A DNA stretch of 64,000 nucleotides, from positions 3,649,001 through 3,713,000 of the forward strand of contig JAUPFP010000003.1 in the NCBI GenBank assembly GCA_036925085.1, read 5' to 3'. This document shows, piece after piece, positions 1-9,834 of this stretch. Below the pieces are notes generated by a model. The model saw only the letters and a program-made list of their open reading frames with translations, was not told where the DNA came from and searched no databases. The translations under genes were made by a program, and so were the position numbers. Every line of letters begins with the position of its first letter. The stretch's first letter is position 1. The DNA comes from Brachycybe producta. Lineage: Eukaryota > Arthropoda > Diplopoda > Playtdesmida > Andrognathidae.

Positions 1-115
1 AAGTATGGCGATTATTCAGTTTGGCAGTTATTCAGGTTTTTTTTTTAATTCTGATGGTCCAAATATAGTGAGCTTTTATAGACGTCAGACTGTGCAGATT
101 TACAAACAGAACATG

Positions 116-130
116 CTAACCTAACCTAAC
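116..130. repeat. Short telomere-like pentamer run (CTAAC)3
   Basis: Three CTAAC units, the complement of the GTTAG/TTAGG pentamer used at many arthropod telomeres. It is too short to be a telomere. It is one of two places in the window with this motif; the other is the perfect palindrome at 44255-44330. Confidence 0.5.
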
Positions 131-150
131 AATGTGTTTATCACATTTTG

Positions 151-257
151 GTGGTTATTCAGTTTGGCGCTTGTTCCATTTGGCGTTTATTAAGTATGGC
201 GTTTGTTCAATGTGGCGTTTGTTCAATTTGGCGTTTGTTCAATTTGACGCTTGATCA
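151..257. repeat. 16-bp tandem array (TTTGGCGTTTGTTCAA)
   Basis: About six imperfect copies of a 16-bp unit read as TTTGGCGTTTGTTCAA. A shorter trace of the same unit lies at 1-35. The same unit recurs in the opposite orientation at 10120-10195. Confidence 0.75.
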
Positions 258-280
258 GCTCCAACTGTTTCTTTTATCTT

Positions 281-862
281 AAGGTGGCTAAATAGATATT
301 TATTTTTTTATTCCTCCGGATAGCGCCACCGCAGTAGCTATTATGTTCGAAAGAATGTTTTTCTTGGACCCACAACTCCGGTTTTGTGAAATTTCTATTT
401 TTCAAGCGAACATTTTTCGAAAGAAACATTCTGAAAAAAATTTAAAGTGTTTTAGAAACTAGAATAGTTGGTGATATTGCTAAGTTTTTTTTTCTCATGA
501 TGAAATATTTAAAAATAAACTTTTTATGACACTTTGAAAAAAGGCCAAAAATAGTTTTTCATAAAATGTCAATGGAAAAACCAAAAACGGGGCCATTTTT
601 CAAACTTATAACTATCATTGTTTATTTTTTTAAGATATTGCAATTTAAAAAAAAACTTTTGACATAATCTTTTACCATTCTAGTTTTTAAAACAATTTTG
701 AGTTTTTTCATAATGTTGTTTCTAAAAAAAAAACCGGTCTTTTGACGTTTTTGCGTCCAAATGTTTACAAAAAAAAAACATCTATGGAACATCATAGCAT
801 TAGCCACTGCAGTGGCGCCGTCAGGATAGACAAATTCAAAGTAAATACGTATTGAGCCACCT
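281..862 (+). mobile_element. MITE family B, near full-length copy
   Basis: The left end reads AAGGTGGCTAAATAGATATT and the right end carries the inverse, ATTGAGCCACCT. The interior is a long imperfect foldback with arms containing CTAGAATAGTTGGTGATA and ATGTCAATGGAAAAACC. It has no coding capacity. Other copies lie at 2022, 18545, 49490, 50648 and 57733. The superfamily is not determined; several copies have TTAA at the outer edge. Confidence 0.7.
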
Positions 863-1224
863 AACGTTATGTAGAATATGACCGTAAGAATCCTTGCTCT
901 AGTCATAAGAGCACGAAACTTTTGGAAAAATATTATTTAAAACAAGGAACAAATCTTTATTCTTGATAAAAATGCTATGTTTGGGGGGTTTTTTTCGGGT
1001 TTTTTTTTTTGATAATTAAAAGGGAAGAGATTATTAATAATGAAATATAATCTTTCTCGGTATCCAACCCCCCCCCCCCCCCCCCAATTAGTCTCTCCTT
1101 CTAATTGTTAACTTAAATTCTCTTTTTTAATGTTTAATGGACATTTGAAAATTGGAATGTCTCTTGAAATCTTATTTTTTACTCATTTTGTGAGATCCCT
1201 TTCTTTGTATTTATTATTAATAAT
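863..1224. other. Gene-free AT-rich stretch with poly-C run
   Basis: Nothing coding is seen. It contains a run of 18 C at 1068-1085. Confidence 0.6.
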
Positions 1225-1767
1225 TAGGGCTCGGATTATTATGCAAATATCAAGCAAAAATGTTTCTCAATCTGTGGCCCAAGAGACAATTTTGAAGTAA
1301 CAATCTCCCCGTTTAGATCAACCAGGTTTTATTTTTTAAAAAAATCAAAAACAATGGTTAGAGAATAAAGTTATCTAGTTGATTTTGATTTGATTTGAAA
1401 AATTACTCTGCAAGCAGCCATAAAGGTCTATGGCAGAGGGACAAGAGTCCAAGTGCAGCATAGAAAATGCATTGTCAAAACCAGAAAATATAAAACCCCA
1501 TTGATATAAACCCAACAACAATTTCAATATTTTTTTTAATGCTGCAAATGTATGCATTGTTGAAACAAAACGAAATTATGACTCCCATAAAATACATTTT
1601 CCCTGCACAAAACTGATAATAACCAGACATCTAGCCTCTAACCAGCCTTTTTGATTAGAAAAAAATGTAATTGCAGTTGCTCTAATAATGACGATTACTT
1701 CACAATTGGCACTTGGGCCATAGATTGAGAAACATTTGGTTGATATTTGCATAAAAATTCGAGCCCT
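1225..1767 (+). mobile_element. MITE family C (hAT-type), copy C1, with a nested LINE piece
   Basis: The left end is TAGGGCTCGGATTATTATGC and the right end is the inverse, GCATAAAAATTCGAGCCCTG. TTAATAAT flanks both sides, fitting an 8-bp target duplication. The element is a foldback whose arms read CTCAATCTGTGGCCC and GGGCCATAGATTGAG. About 240 bp of foreign sequence (about 1363-1606) interrupts the centre and contains a LINE 3' end. Confidence 0.75.
1400..1565 (-). mobile_element. LINE 3'-end fragment
   Basis: The piece begins with CTCTGCAAGCAGCCATAAAG and GGCAGAGGGACAAGAGTCC. These match the 3' ends of the LINE pieces at 20455 and 33353. It lies inside the family C element, so the LINE inserted after that MITE. 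It is 5'-truncated and holds no readable reverse transcriptase. Confidence 0.6.
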
Positions 1768-2021
1768 GTTAATAATCTTTGATATTTCTGTGACCAAATT
1801 ATTATTATCTTATTTAATTCTGTAAAATCACTCAAAAATCATTATCATTATATTTCATTTTAAAGTCATTTTTCATTTCATCCATTGTTCTTTGTAGTTT
1901 TTAGTAGTTTTATAAACAATGTCTTACATACATGCGTATATTTAAGAAGTAAAATAACAAAACAATTCATTTCTTGTTTAATTTAATTCATATAATGTCT
2001 GATAATTTGGGTGGGGAGGTC

Positions 2022-2610
2022 TTGAAGATGGCTGAATAGATATTTATTTTGTTTTCGTCTCCCCCCTGATTACGCCACCGCATAGGCCATTATGGTCTTT
2101 AATCGCGGTTTTGAGAAAATTTAATTTTTCAGGCGAACGTTTTTTAGGAAAAACATTACGAAAAAAAATCAAAGTGTTTTAGAAACTAGAATAGTTGGTG
2201 ATAAATTGATAATGCTAAAAGTTTTTTGTCATGTTGATATCTTTCAAAATAAACTTTTTATGACAGTTTGAAAAAAAAAATGAAAATAGTTTTTCATAAA
2301 ATTTCAATGGAAAATCAAAAAAATACGGGTCATTTTTCAAACTGAACTATAAAATTGTTTATTTTTTAAGATATTGCCATGAAAAAAAAAACAGTATTAT
2401 CTTTTACCGTTCTAGTTTTTAAAACAATTTGGTTGGAACAAAAACAATAAATATCTATTTTAGGCATGGTATATAAACAGGTGATTTTTGAACTCTTGGT
2501 TATATTGTCTTTCAGTAGAAAAATTAAGATAAAACTAGAAAGTGTTATAAAAAAAAACTAGAAGGGCATTTTATGTTGATATCTTTCAAGATAAACTTTA
2601 TTTAGATGTG
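2022..2610 (+). mobile_element. MITE family B copy followed by a family A partial copy
   Basis: It starts AAGATGGCTGAATAGATATT and runs through the family B interior to about 2440. From about 2475 it continues with family A sequence (TGATTTTTGAACTCTTGG, TAGAAAGTG, CTAGAAGGGC, ATGTTGATATCTTTCAAG). Confidence 0.6.
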
Positions 2611-2698
2611 ATTGTGTCATTTTATCTGATTAAAAAGGGATGCTAAGAAACGTTTTCAACGGTTTAAACCAAAGAGTTCTTGCATTCTTTTGTTATAA

Positions 2699-2720
2699 CC
2701 CCCCCCCCCCCCCCCCCCCC
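2699..2720. repeat. Poly-C run (22 C)
   Basis: An uninterrupted run of 22 cytosines in an AT-rich setting. Confidence 0.9.
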
Positions 2721-3540
2721 TTTTAATCGAATAAAATAACAAAGCCTAAATTTGTTATCAACCCCACTGACGTCATAAGCTTCGTCTTACGATTAGGCAA
2801 CTATATAACTAAATCACAGCCGCCGTAACAGCTGTTTATACTGCCATCATTAGCCGCTTATTTTATAAGTTTTATTTTATAATTTTAATTTAAAAAAATA
2901 AATACTGGTTTTTTGAATTATTATTTATATAAAAAAGTTTTTCAGAAATTTTACGCATTGAAAAAAATGTTATAAACAGCTTTTTTTTTGTTGTTTCTTT
3001 TAATAAATTTTTTCGCAGCCGCCGCCGTCGATTATTAATCCAATTAGCCGCCGTTGCGACTGTACTGCCATCTAGCGAATTTCTAACGCATTCTTTTATG
3101 GCGGAAATAGCAAAGGTAACGTAATTATGTTCGTTATTTCTCTTGTTTGTCATTTATATTGTCGCAATTGTTATTATTTATAATTTAATTGATTAATACG
3201 ACGCATACACAGCTTTCATTTTGTTATACTCATAAAAAAATAGCGATAAAGACGTAAGTTTTAGCCGCTAAATGACTTTTTTTTTAAAGAGTCCGCACTA
3301 AGATTACAGCTAAACGGCGTCAATAACGAAAGGCGCCGCATGTGTGATGTGAATCACGAGCGCAGCGTGTGTATGATCACCTGAAAAGCACGTGGCCCTA
3401 TCTCTTAACGTTACACATTGTTTGGGTTATATTCTCGATTAGTAGCCGTTAGCCTCAATGCTAAGGTTGCTTAGTTATATTGGTTGTAATCGGTAAGGAG
3501 CCCATTAGATGCTAAGTGTTTCCAAATTATAATACATTTC
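2721..3540. other. Non-repetitive upstream region of Nup50
   Basis: The sequence is more complex than its surroundings. It has several GCCGCC blocks (2820, 3020-3050), a GACGTCA at 2769, and a GC-richer stretch at 3310-3400 (GGCGTCAATAACG, GGCGCCGCATGTG, CACGAGCGCAGCG). No coding region is recognised on either strand. It could hold the Nup50 promoter and a non-coding first exon, but nothing proves this. Confidence 0.35.
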
Positions 3541-3559
3541 TATTGTTTTCAGGTGTGAA

Positions 3560-4500
3560 TGTCTCTCGAAATCGTGTTTTAGGAGCTGTTTAGCCTCTAT
3601 GTATGAGCTTTTTTAAGCTTTTTCGTCTTATTGTGCGCCATCAACACAACTTTTATAACAACTTTACAATCTTAACTAAGAGGCTAGCGGCTTCTAATCA
3701 AATGAATAGTCTAAACTTGAATGTTGTTTTAGAAACTAGAAAGGTAGCTCAATCACTTAAGAGGTATTTTCATGTTGATATTTTTGAAAATATAAGCTTT
3801 TGATGTAAGTTTGAAAATGACTTGTTTATAAAATTCCAGCTGACGTGATTGAGTTTATATCCTTCTAGTTTCTAAAACACTTTCTAGTTTCTCTTAATTT
3901 TGCTCTTTTCTGAAAGACAGATATAAGCAGAGTTTGAAAATCCGTTGTTCGTAAACCATCTGAAAGGTTGTTCGCGAACTCTTGATTATTTTTGTCTTTC
4001 AGATGCAAAATGAAGAGAAACTTGAATGTGTTTTAGAAACTAGAAGGGTTAGCTCAATCACTTCATTGTATTTTCATGTTGATTATCTTTCAAAATAAGC
4101 TTTTTATGTCAAGTTTGAAGTCTTTAAAAAGTTTATTTTGCAAAAAAATCAATCTGAAAAGAAAAAAAAACAGCTATTAAGTAATTTACCATTCTAGTTT
4201 CTAACACTCTTCTGAAACGCAGAACAAAGAAAAGAGTCCGAAAATCAGCTGTTTATAAAACCATCTTACAGAGATACTTGGAAAGTGGTTTTTAGAAACT
4301 AGAAGGGTAACAAAATCATTTTAAGAATATAATTTTCATGTTTATATGTTTTAAAATAAACTTTTATTTCTCAGTTGAAAAGTTTATTTTGAAAGATATC
4401 AACATGAAAATACTCTTTAATTGATTGAGCTACCCTTCTAGTTTCTGAAACACGTTCTAGTTTTTCTTCATTTTAATCTTAAAAGACAGAATAATCAAAG
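3560..4500. mobile_element. Cluster of family A foldback copies
   Basis: Several abutting copies in both arm orientations: TAGAAACTAGAAAGG at 3730, CTTCTAGTTTCTAAAACAC at 3862, TAGAAACTAGAAGGG at 4033, and TAGAAACTAGAAGGGTAAC at 4291, with matching inverse arms at 4390-4460. The Nup50 start codon lies about 40 bp past the last arm, so the immediate 5' flank of the gene is transposon-derived. Confidence 0.7.
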
Positions 4501-4537
4501 TTTCTCCATTTTAATTTCCATTAAGTTTAATGTAGCA

Positions 4538-4609
4538 ATGGCAAAACGTATGGCTACGACTGAACTGAACCACGATAACTGGGACGACGACGATGTTGTC
4601 GTAGAAGAG
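4538..4609 (+). CDS. Nup50: Nup50 coding exon 1
   Basis: Encodes residues 1-24, [15 protein letters not shown] then four Asp and VVVEE. It ends in phase 0 at GAG|GTACGG. The intron of 99 nt ends TTTTCGTAG. Confidence 0.88.
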
Positions 4610-7600
4610 GTACGGTATTTTAAAGTGGAGTCCGATGAGGAGTATTCGTGATGATGATGATGATAAGATTTATCTTTTAATCGGTTTGATATGTTCGTCT
4701 TTTCGTAGGCTGGAACTTTCAAATGTGCGAGCGAAGAAGAAATCGGACGTCGTGTCGTAAAGAAAGCAAAACGGAGACTCAACGATGGAACGGTTAGACT
4801 CTTGATTATTATTGGTTCATAAAAAAAACCCCTTCTTCAATAAATTTTTAGTTTCATGACATATTTTAGCGAGATGTAATTCTAGAAAAAGAAAAATCAA
4901 AGAGAATTGCCAGGAAATGTTTCACAATTGTAGGAAATATTAAGAATTTGGTAGAAAGTGGAGGAAATCTGTAAGAATTTTGAAAATACGTTGTAACATA
5001 CATATAGTATAGGCATTTGGGAGAAGCTTTTCCAAAATTAGGAAGAAGAAAAAAGGAAGAAAACTAAAGAAATGAGAAATTAATTTGTAGAAATGGGAAA
5101 AAAATCTGAAGAAAACTGAAGAAATCAGAAATTAATTTGTAGAAATGTGAAAAAAATATGAAGAAAACTGAAGAAATCAGAAATTAATTTGTAGAAATGG
5201 GAAAAAAATATGAAGAAAACTGAAGGAAACTTCAAGAAAACTTTAGAAAACTGAAAAAATTCTACCGCAAACTGATGAACTCTGAATCAAAATTGGAGAA
5301 AAGTGAAAAATCAGAACTGAAAGAAACTGCAATAAATTTTTAGAATACTGAAAAAATCTGAAAAAAGTTATAGAAAACGGAAAGAAACTTCAATAAAACG
5401 TTTAAAAACGGAAGAAAACTGAAAGAAAATTAAACAAAAAAAAAACATGTTTTTTATGATATTCGCTTTTATGAAAAAAAAAAGGTCTAAAAAGTAAAAG
5501 AAGACGTAATTAATTGTGTCTTGTGTTGTTGGTGTAGTGGTTAGTGTCTCGGACTCTCAACCAAAAGTAATGTTGGTAATTGGTTCTCAATCCCCGTTCA
5601 GAAGGTGGCGGTGGACAAACAAACAAATTATCATCAAGTTAAATAAAAGAGAGTAAAAATAAACTGAAAGAAACCGCAATAAATTTGTACATACACGTGA
5701 AAAAGTCTGATGAAAATGATACAAAAAAACAGAAGGAAACTTCAATAAAACTACAGAAAACTTTAAAAAAAATTACCACAAACAGAAAATATCTAGATCA
5801 AAATTGTAGAAACGTGAAAAATCAGAAACAGTCTGAAGAAAACTGAAAGAAATTGCAATATTTTTTTAGATTACTGAAAAAATACTGGCTATTTGATGAA
5901 ATCTAAAGTTTACTTGATGAAAAAACTTCAATAAATTTGTAGAAAATTGAAAAAAATTTGAAGAAAAGCGTAGAAATTTGAAAATAAATTGTAGAAAACT
6001 GAAAAAATCTGAAAGAAAAATGAAGGAAAAGGAACAATAGGAAACAGTGTGAAGAAAACCCAAAGGAGAAAGTGAAGGAAACTCCAACAAATTTGTAGAA
6101 AACTGAAAAAAATCTGTAGAAATTACTGTCTGCTTGAAGAAATCTAAAGTAAATTAGAAAAATCTGAAAGAAAATTTAAATTTTTGTAAAATAAATTCCA
6201 GTATTTTTCACTTTTATGTTTCCGTATGTTTTTTCAGCCTACGAACACCGCTTTTGCCGGATTTAAGGGTTTCGGAACTGCGACGGCATCTGCAACCAAA
6301 CCTGCATTTAGTTTCGCAGGTCAGAAGAACCTGTTCGAATCAATCTCGAACGGACACGACGATAAGAAGACCGATGCGACGTCTAAGACGTTCGAACGTC
6401 GCGATGTCGCATTCTCGATCGATCCACCTCCTTCGATCGCAGCAGCAACAACTCCATCGAGTGATTCTCTTAAGTCTGTCAAACCCGTCACGAACGATCG
6501 AACCGAGTTCTATCATCAGTTGCGGTGTCTCAACGAAGGATTGTTATCTTGGATCAAACAACACATCGATAAGAATCCATATTGTATTTTAAGTCCCGTT
6601 TTTAGCGATTACGATCGACACGTAAAAGATCTCGAAGCGAAATATGAAACTGACGCGAAAACGGAACAGAAACAAGAGAAGAAAGTAGAAAGCGAAGTGA
6701 AGTCGGCCGAAGAGGGAAGCAAAACGAAGTGGCCGTCGTTTACGGAAAACGCAAAGATGGCGACACGGTTCTTTTTTTTTTTTTTTTTTCGATACAATCA
6801 TCTTTTTTTTTGATACAATCATCTTTTTTTTAATAAGCAGCCATTGCAAAATATGCAAATAAAGGAGGAACATTTGGTTATTCTATCGTTCAGGAGTAAA
6901 ATTAAGAGAAACTGGAATGTGTTTTAAAAACTAGAAGGGTAGCTCAATCACTTACGCTTATTTTCATGTTGATATCTTTCAAAATTAACTTTTTAAAGAC
7001 ATCACCATGAAATTGCCCTTAAGTGATTGAAGCTACCCTTCTAGTTTCTAAAACACTTTCTCGTTTCTTTTAATTTTGCTCTTCTGAAAGACAGAATCAT
7101 CCGAGTTAAAAAAAAATCAGCTGTTCATAAATAACCATCTTAAAAAAATATAAATTTGTATTTCTAGTTTATTGTTATTTTTCATTTGTAAATTTTTCAA
7201 ATGGCGGACTTATAAACCGTTTTAATTCGCTTGCATTTAATCTGAAATTGTGGGTGTTTTCGTTGTTTTGAAGGCTACTCGATACGAAAGCGGAGACGGA
7301 GAACGTAACTGTCGATGATGAAGACGGTGAATACGTTCCACCGAAGAACGACGTCTTAGAAGTTAACGAGGAAGATGCATTCTATAAGAAAAAGTGGGTG
7401 AAAACGGGTTCAAAAGTTCAAACAAATTCGTCCACTCGATGATTCCTTTATTTAAAACGAATTTTAGACAAGAATTTTGATGAAAAATTACTTAAATTTG
7501 AAATTTTTAAGTAATAAAAAGACATTTAACGTTTTCAAACTTACATAAAGTATATTTTGAAAGATACGATTCATCTATTTGTTTTAGCAAACTTTCGATT

Positions 7601-8138
7601 TTTTTTATAAAGTTGCTCGTACGAAGTTGGAAGAAATTTCTACGAGAATGTCAAGTCTCATTTTTGCTTATCGTTGGTGTTTTATTTATTTCAGATGTAA
7701 ACTATTTTACAAAAAGGATTCCAGTTTTAAAGATAAAGGTGTCGGAACGTTGTATCTTAAGCGAAACAACGATAAAGTACAACTCGTGATACGAGCCGAC
7801 ACGAGTTTAGGTAATGAGACGAGATTTCAAATATATATATACGAAATACGAATACTGTCCGAGAGGGAGAGAAGTAGAAAATGGGAATTTGTGATTAATT
7901 TTGCGGGATTTTTTTTTTTAAATTACGTTTCAAAGGTAACATCTTGCTTAACATAAATTTAACGCAGAGCGTTCCAACGGCTAGAGTCGGAAAGAACAAC
8001 GTGAATTTAGTTTGCACTCCAAACCCTCCTCTGGACCAAAAGTCGGATCCTCGAGAACCGGTAACTTTCCTCGTTCGTGTCAAGACGACCGAAGATGCGG
8101 ATGAATTGTTGTCCGTTATGAACGAGAACAAAACTTAA
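4538..8138 (+). CDS. Nup50: Nucleoporin Nup50 (whole gene, six coding exons)
   Basis: Nup50 sits on the nuclear side of the pore, binds importin-alpha and Ran, and helps release and recycle import cargo. Coding exons are 4538-4609, 4709-4792, 6238-6767, 7274-7393, 7695-7810 and 7936-8138. Junction phases agree and give 374 aa. Residues 1-52 ([34 protein letters not shown]) match the importin-alpha-binding N-terminus of vertebrate Nup50. Residues 57-64 (FAGFKGFG) match its AFKGFKG patch. Residues about 264 to 374 are the Ran-binding domain ([55 protein letters not shown]). The protein is shorter than human NUP50 (468 aa), mainly through fewer FG repeats. The start is the first ATG of the conserved MAKR segment. 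Introns 2 and 3 carry repeats. Confidence 0.92.
4709..4792 (+). CDS. Nup50: Nup50 coding exon 2
   Basis: Encodes residues 25-52, starting [17 protein letters not shown] and ending [11 protein letters not shown], with a basic cluster equivalent to the KKAKRR of vertebrate Nup50. Phase 0 on both sides. The donor is ACG|GTTAGA. Confidence 0.88.
4930..6190. repeat. Purine-rich degenerate tandem tract in Nup50 intron 2
   Basis: About 1.2 kb built from variants of GAAGAAAACTGAAGAAAT and TTTGTAGAAA. The clearest part (5075-5225) has an exact 52-bp spacing: TAATTTGTAGAAAT recurs at 5081, 5133 and 5185. The rest is the same motif in decayed form. A tRNA-like piece sits inside it at 5518-5660. Confidence 0.75.
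5518..5660 (+). mobile_element. tRNA-derived SINE-like fragment
   Basis: TGGTGTAGTGG (5530-5540) fits the Pol III A box. GGTTCTCAATCC (5582-5593) is a slightly altered B box 41 bp later. Between them GGACTCTCAACC resembles an anticodon arm, but the stems do not pair well enough for a working tRNA. A tail of AAACAAACAAATTATC follows, as in SINEs. It is either a SINE head or a tRNA pseudogene. Confidence 0.5.
6238..6767 (+). CDS. Nup50: Nup50 coding exon 3
   Basis: The acceptor is TTTTTTCAG at 6237. The exon encodes residues 53-228 plus two bases: [13 protein letters not shown], a Ser/Thr/Ala-rich linker, the helical block [35 protein letters not shown], and a Lys/Glu-rich stretch. The donor is inferred at CG|GTTCTT, right before a long T run, because this joins in frame with the next exon. 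Confidence 0.82.
6870..7143. mobile_element. MITE family A in Nup50 intron 3
   Basis: The left arm contains TAGAAGGGTAGCTCAATCAC and ATGTTGATATCTTTC. The inverse arm contains GAAGCTACCCTTCTAGTTTC. The outer parts are CAGGAGTAAAATTAAGAG and CTCTTCTGAAAGACAGAATC. No coding capacity. Confidence 0.75.
7274..7393 (+). CDS. Nup50: Nup50 coding exon 4
   Basis: The acceptor is TTTTGAAG. The frame reads [18 protein letters not shown], then [21 protein letters not shown]. It leads into the Ran-binding domain. The donor is AA|GTGGGT. Confidence 0.85.
7695..7810 (+). CDS. Nup50: Nup50 coding exon 5
   Basis: The acceptor is TTATTTCAG. It encodes [15 protein letters not shown], then [20 protein letters not shown] and TSL, the first half of the Ran-binding domain. 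The donor is TTAG|GTAATG. Confidence 0.9.
7936..8138 (+). CDS. Nup50: Nup50 coding exon 6 (terminal)
   Basis: The acceptor is TTTCAAAG. It encodes [18 protein letters not shown], then [17 protein letters not shown] and [19 protein letters not shown], ending NENKT and TAA. This is the end of the Ran-binding domain and closely matches the vertebrate C-terminus. Confidence 0.9.
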
Positions 8139-8696
8139 AAAAGGAAAAGGTTGACGGTTGTTTGTTTGTTTTTTTCTTTCTTGTTCTCGTTTTTTTTTTT
8201 TTACTCGAACATTTGATATTTCGCAAAAAGTTTTCAAACGTGTCTTAAAACTTATTAAATCATTTCATTGAATCAAATGTTTTTACGAAATAGTTTTTCT
8301 CTTGTTTGTTGATCACAGCTTACGTTTTCAGTGAGAAGCGAGCCACGGTGCCGAAATCTCTTGCTTGTGGACTCGTGGAGTTGCAATAATTTGTCATCGC
8401 ACGTGTTCGCGATTGCGTGATTTATTTTGTTTGGGTTGGCCACATCTAAGGAGGAGGAGAAGACAACCTAGGAACATTGAACAGGTAGACCAAAAAAAAA
8501 GACCTTTGTAGGTTACTCTTCTAGTTTCTAAAACGCTTTCAATTTATTCATAAAGTTGCTTCGAAAATGCAGGAATATCCGAGAGTTCATTTGCATTTTT
8601 CATTTGCCGATTCTGTTATTAAAAGCAGAGGGGTCTTGCAAGGCTGTTCATTGGGAGGGGGGGGGGCAGGGCAAAATATGAAAATGAGTACATTTC
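8139..8696. other. 3' flank of Nup50
   Basis: A possible poly(A) signal ATTAAA lies at 8254-8259. The stretch 8319-8480 is GC-richer and not repeated elsewhere in the window; no coding region is seen in it. A fragment resembling a family A arm (CTTCTAGTTTCTAAAACGC) is at 8517-8537, and a G run is near 8660. Confidence 0.4.
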
Positions 8697-9112
8697 TAGA
8701 GGTGAGGGATGTATCCTAAATTTTCTCGAATCTAATTCCTAAAAGGTTCTCGAATCCTTCCTGTAAGAATCCTATATTATTCATTAAGAAGATAAAAATA
8801 AATGAAATAATATTAAATATTAAATTATTAATAAAAACACAGTGTGGCTTCACTCAGGGTCAGGCCATAAGGTGATCCATTGGTAATCCGGATACCACCG
8901 AAATTGCCAACAGTCGCCGGTTTTTCTTGTTAGTGAACGCTTTTATTGGACGTCAATTGGAGTTAAAACTAATTCTACCAAAGTTTTTAACAGTTTTTTT
9001 TTTTACGGTTAGGATTCGAAAAAGACGAAAAAAGCGGCAAAGATTCGAGTTTTCGAATCTCGAATATTTTTCAAGATTCACGGGATTCGAGGATTCGAAT
9101 GGCCCATCCCTA
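8697..9112. mobile_element. MITE family E (hAT-like), copy E1
   Basis: It begins TAGAGGTGAGGGATG and ends GGCCCATCCCTA, inverse-related ends. The interior is rich in TTCGAATCC/GGATTCGA. It carries ACTCAGGGTCAGGCCA and GGTGATCCATTGGTAATCCG, shared with E2 and E3. About 416 bp, non-coding. Confidence 0.7.
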
Positions 9113-9123
9113 ATTATTAATAT

Positions 9124-9834
9124 TAGAGGTGGGACGAATGCTAAATTTTCTCGAAACCGAAAAGGTTCTCGAATCCGAATCCTAAAAGGTTCTCGAATCT
9201 CTCGAATCCTTCAAATATAAGAATCCTATATTATTCATTAAGAAGATACAAATAAATGAAATAATTATATATATAATATCCCAGGTCTGTGTGTGTGTGT
9301 GTGTGGAGTAACAAAAACCATTGAAGCACGTCGGAATTTATATAAGTTTGAATAAATGAACCGGTTTTTTTCTCAAGGTCAACTATATGTTGAACTCTTC
9401 CTTTGGAAAGTGTAGAAGGGGGGGGGGAGAGAAAAGTGAGAGGGGGTGACTGAAATTGAAATAAAAGGAGTAAAAAAAAGGAAAAAAACGACGCGCATGC
9501 GCACAATTGCCTGTGAATTTTGCTCCCGTAGTATTAAATATTAAATTATTAATAATAAAAGAAACAGTGTGGCGGCACTCAGGGTCACTGCCACAAGGTG
9601 ATATTGGTGATCCGGATAACTACCGAAATTGCAAACAATCGCCGGTTTTTTTTTTTGGTTAGTGAACGCTTCTATTGGACGTCAGTGGAGTTCAAACTAA
9701 TTTTACCAATGTTTTTAACAGTTTTTTTTAAAGTTTAGGATTCGAAAGACGAAAACGCGTAGATTACAATTTTCGAATCTCTAATATTTTTCAAGATTTG
9801 CGGGATTCGAGGATTCGAATGTCCCATCCCTCTA
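9124..9834. mobile_element. MITE family E, copy E2, split by a K insertion
   Basis: It begins TAGAGGTGGGACGAATG and ends ATGTCCCATCCCTCTA. With the insert 9266-9531 removed, its length is about 445 bp, matching E3 (443 bp). Confidence 0.7.
9266..9531. mobile_element. Family K element (Helitron-like?) inside E2
   Basis: About 266 bp placed between GAAATAAT and TATTAAATATT, which are contiguous in E1 apart from one shared T. There are no terminal inverted repeats and no target duplication beyond one T. It carries a (GT)n microsatellite near the left end, CTCAAGGTCAACTATATGTT, and ACGACGCGCATGCGCAC. The right end is CCTGTGAATTTTGCTCCCG. A longer relative lies at about 57914-58440. Lack of TIR and TSD fits Helitron-type insertion, but the ends are not canonical. 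Confidence 0.5.

Noticed and set aside
2890-3153. 87-codon minus-strand frame (VTFAISAIKECVRNSLDG)
   Set aside because: Looks locally protein-like, but no family is recognised, composition decays to Lys/Phe, and no neighbouring exon fits.
5521-5600. Functional tRNA gene
   Set aside because: A and B boxes are present but acceptor, anticodon and T stems do not pair properly; scored as SINE-like instead.
6254-6873. Other frames across Nup50 exon 3
   Set aside because: Shadow frames; the Nup50 frame alone has similarity and phase-matching splice sites.
7627-7956. Single continuous 109-codon frame across Nup50 exon 5
   Set aside because: Only 7695-7810 is similar to Nup50; the rest reads through intron sequence on either side.
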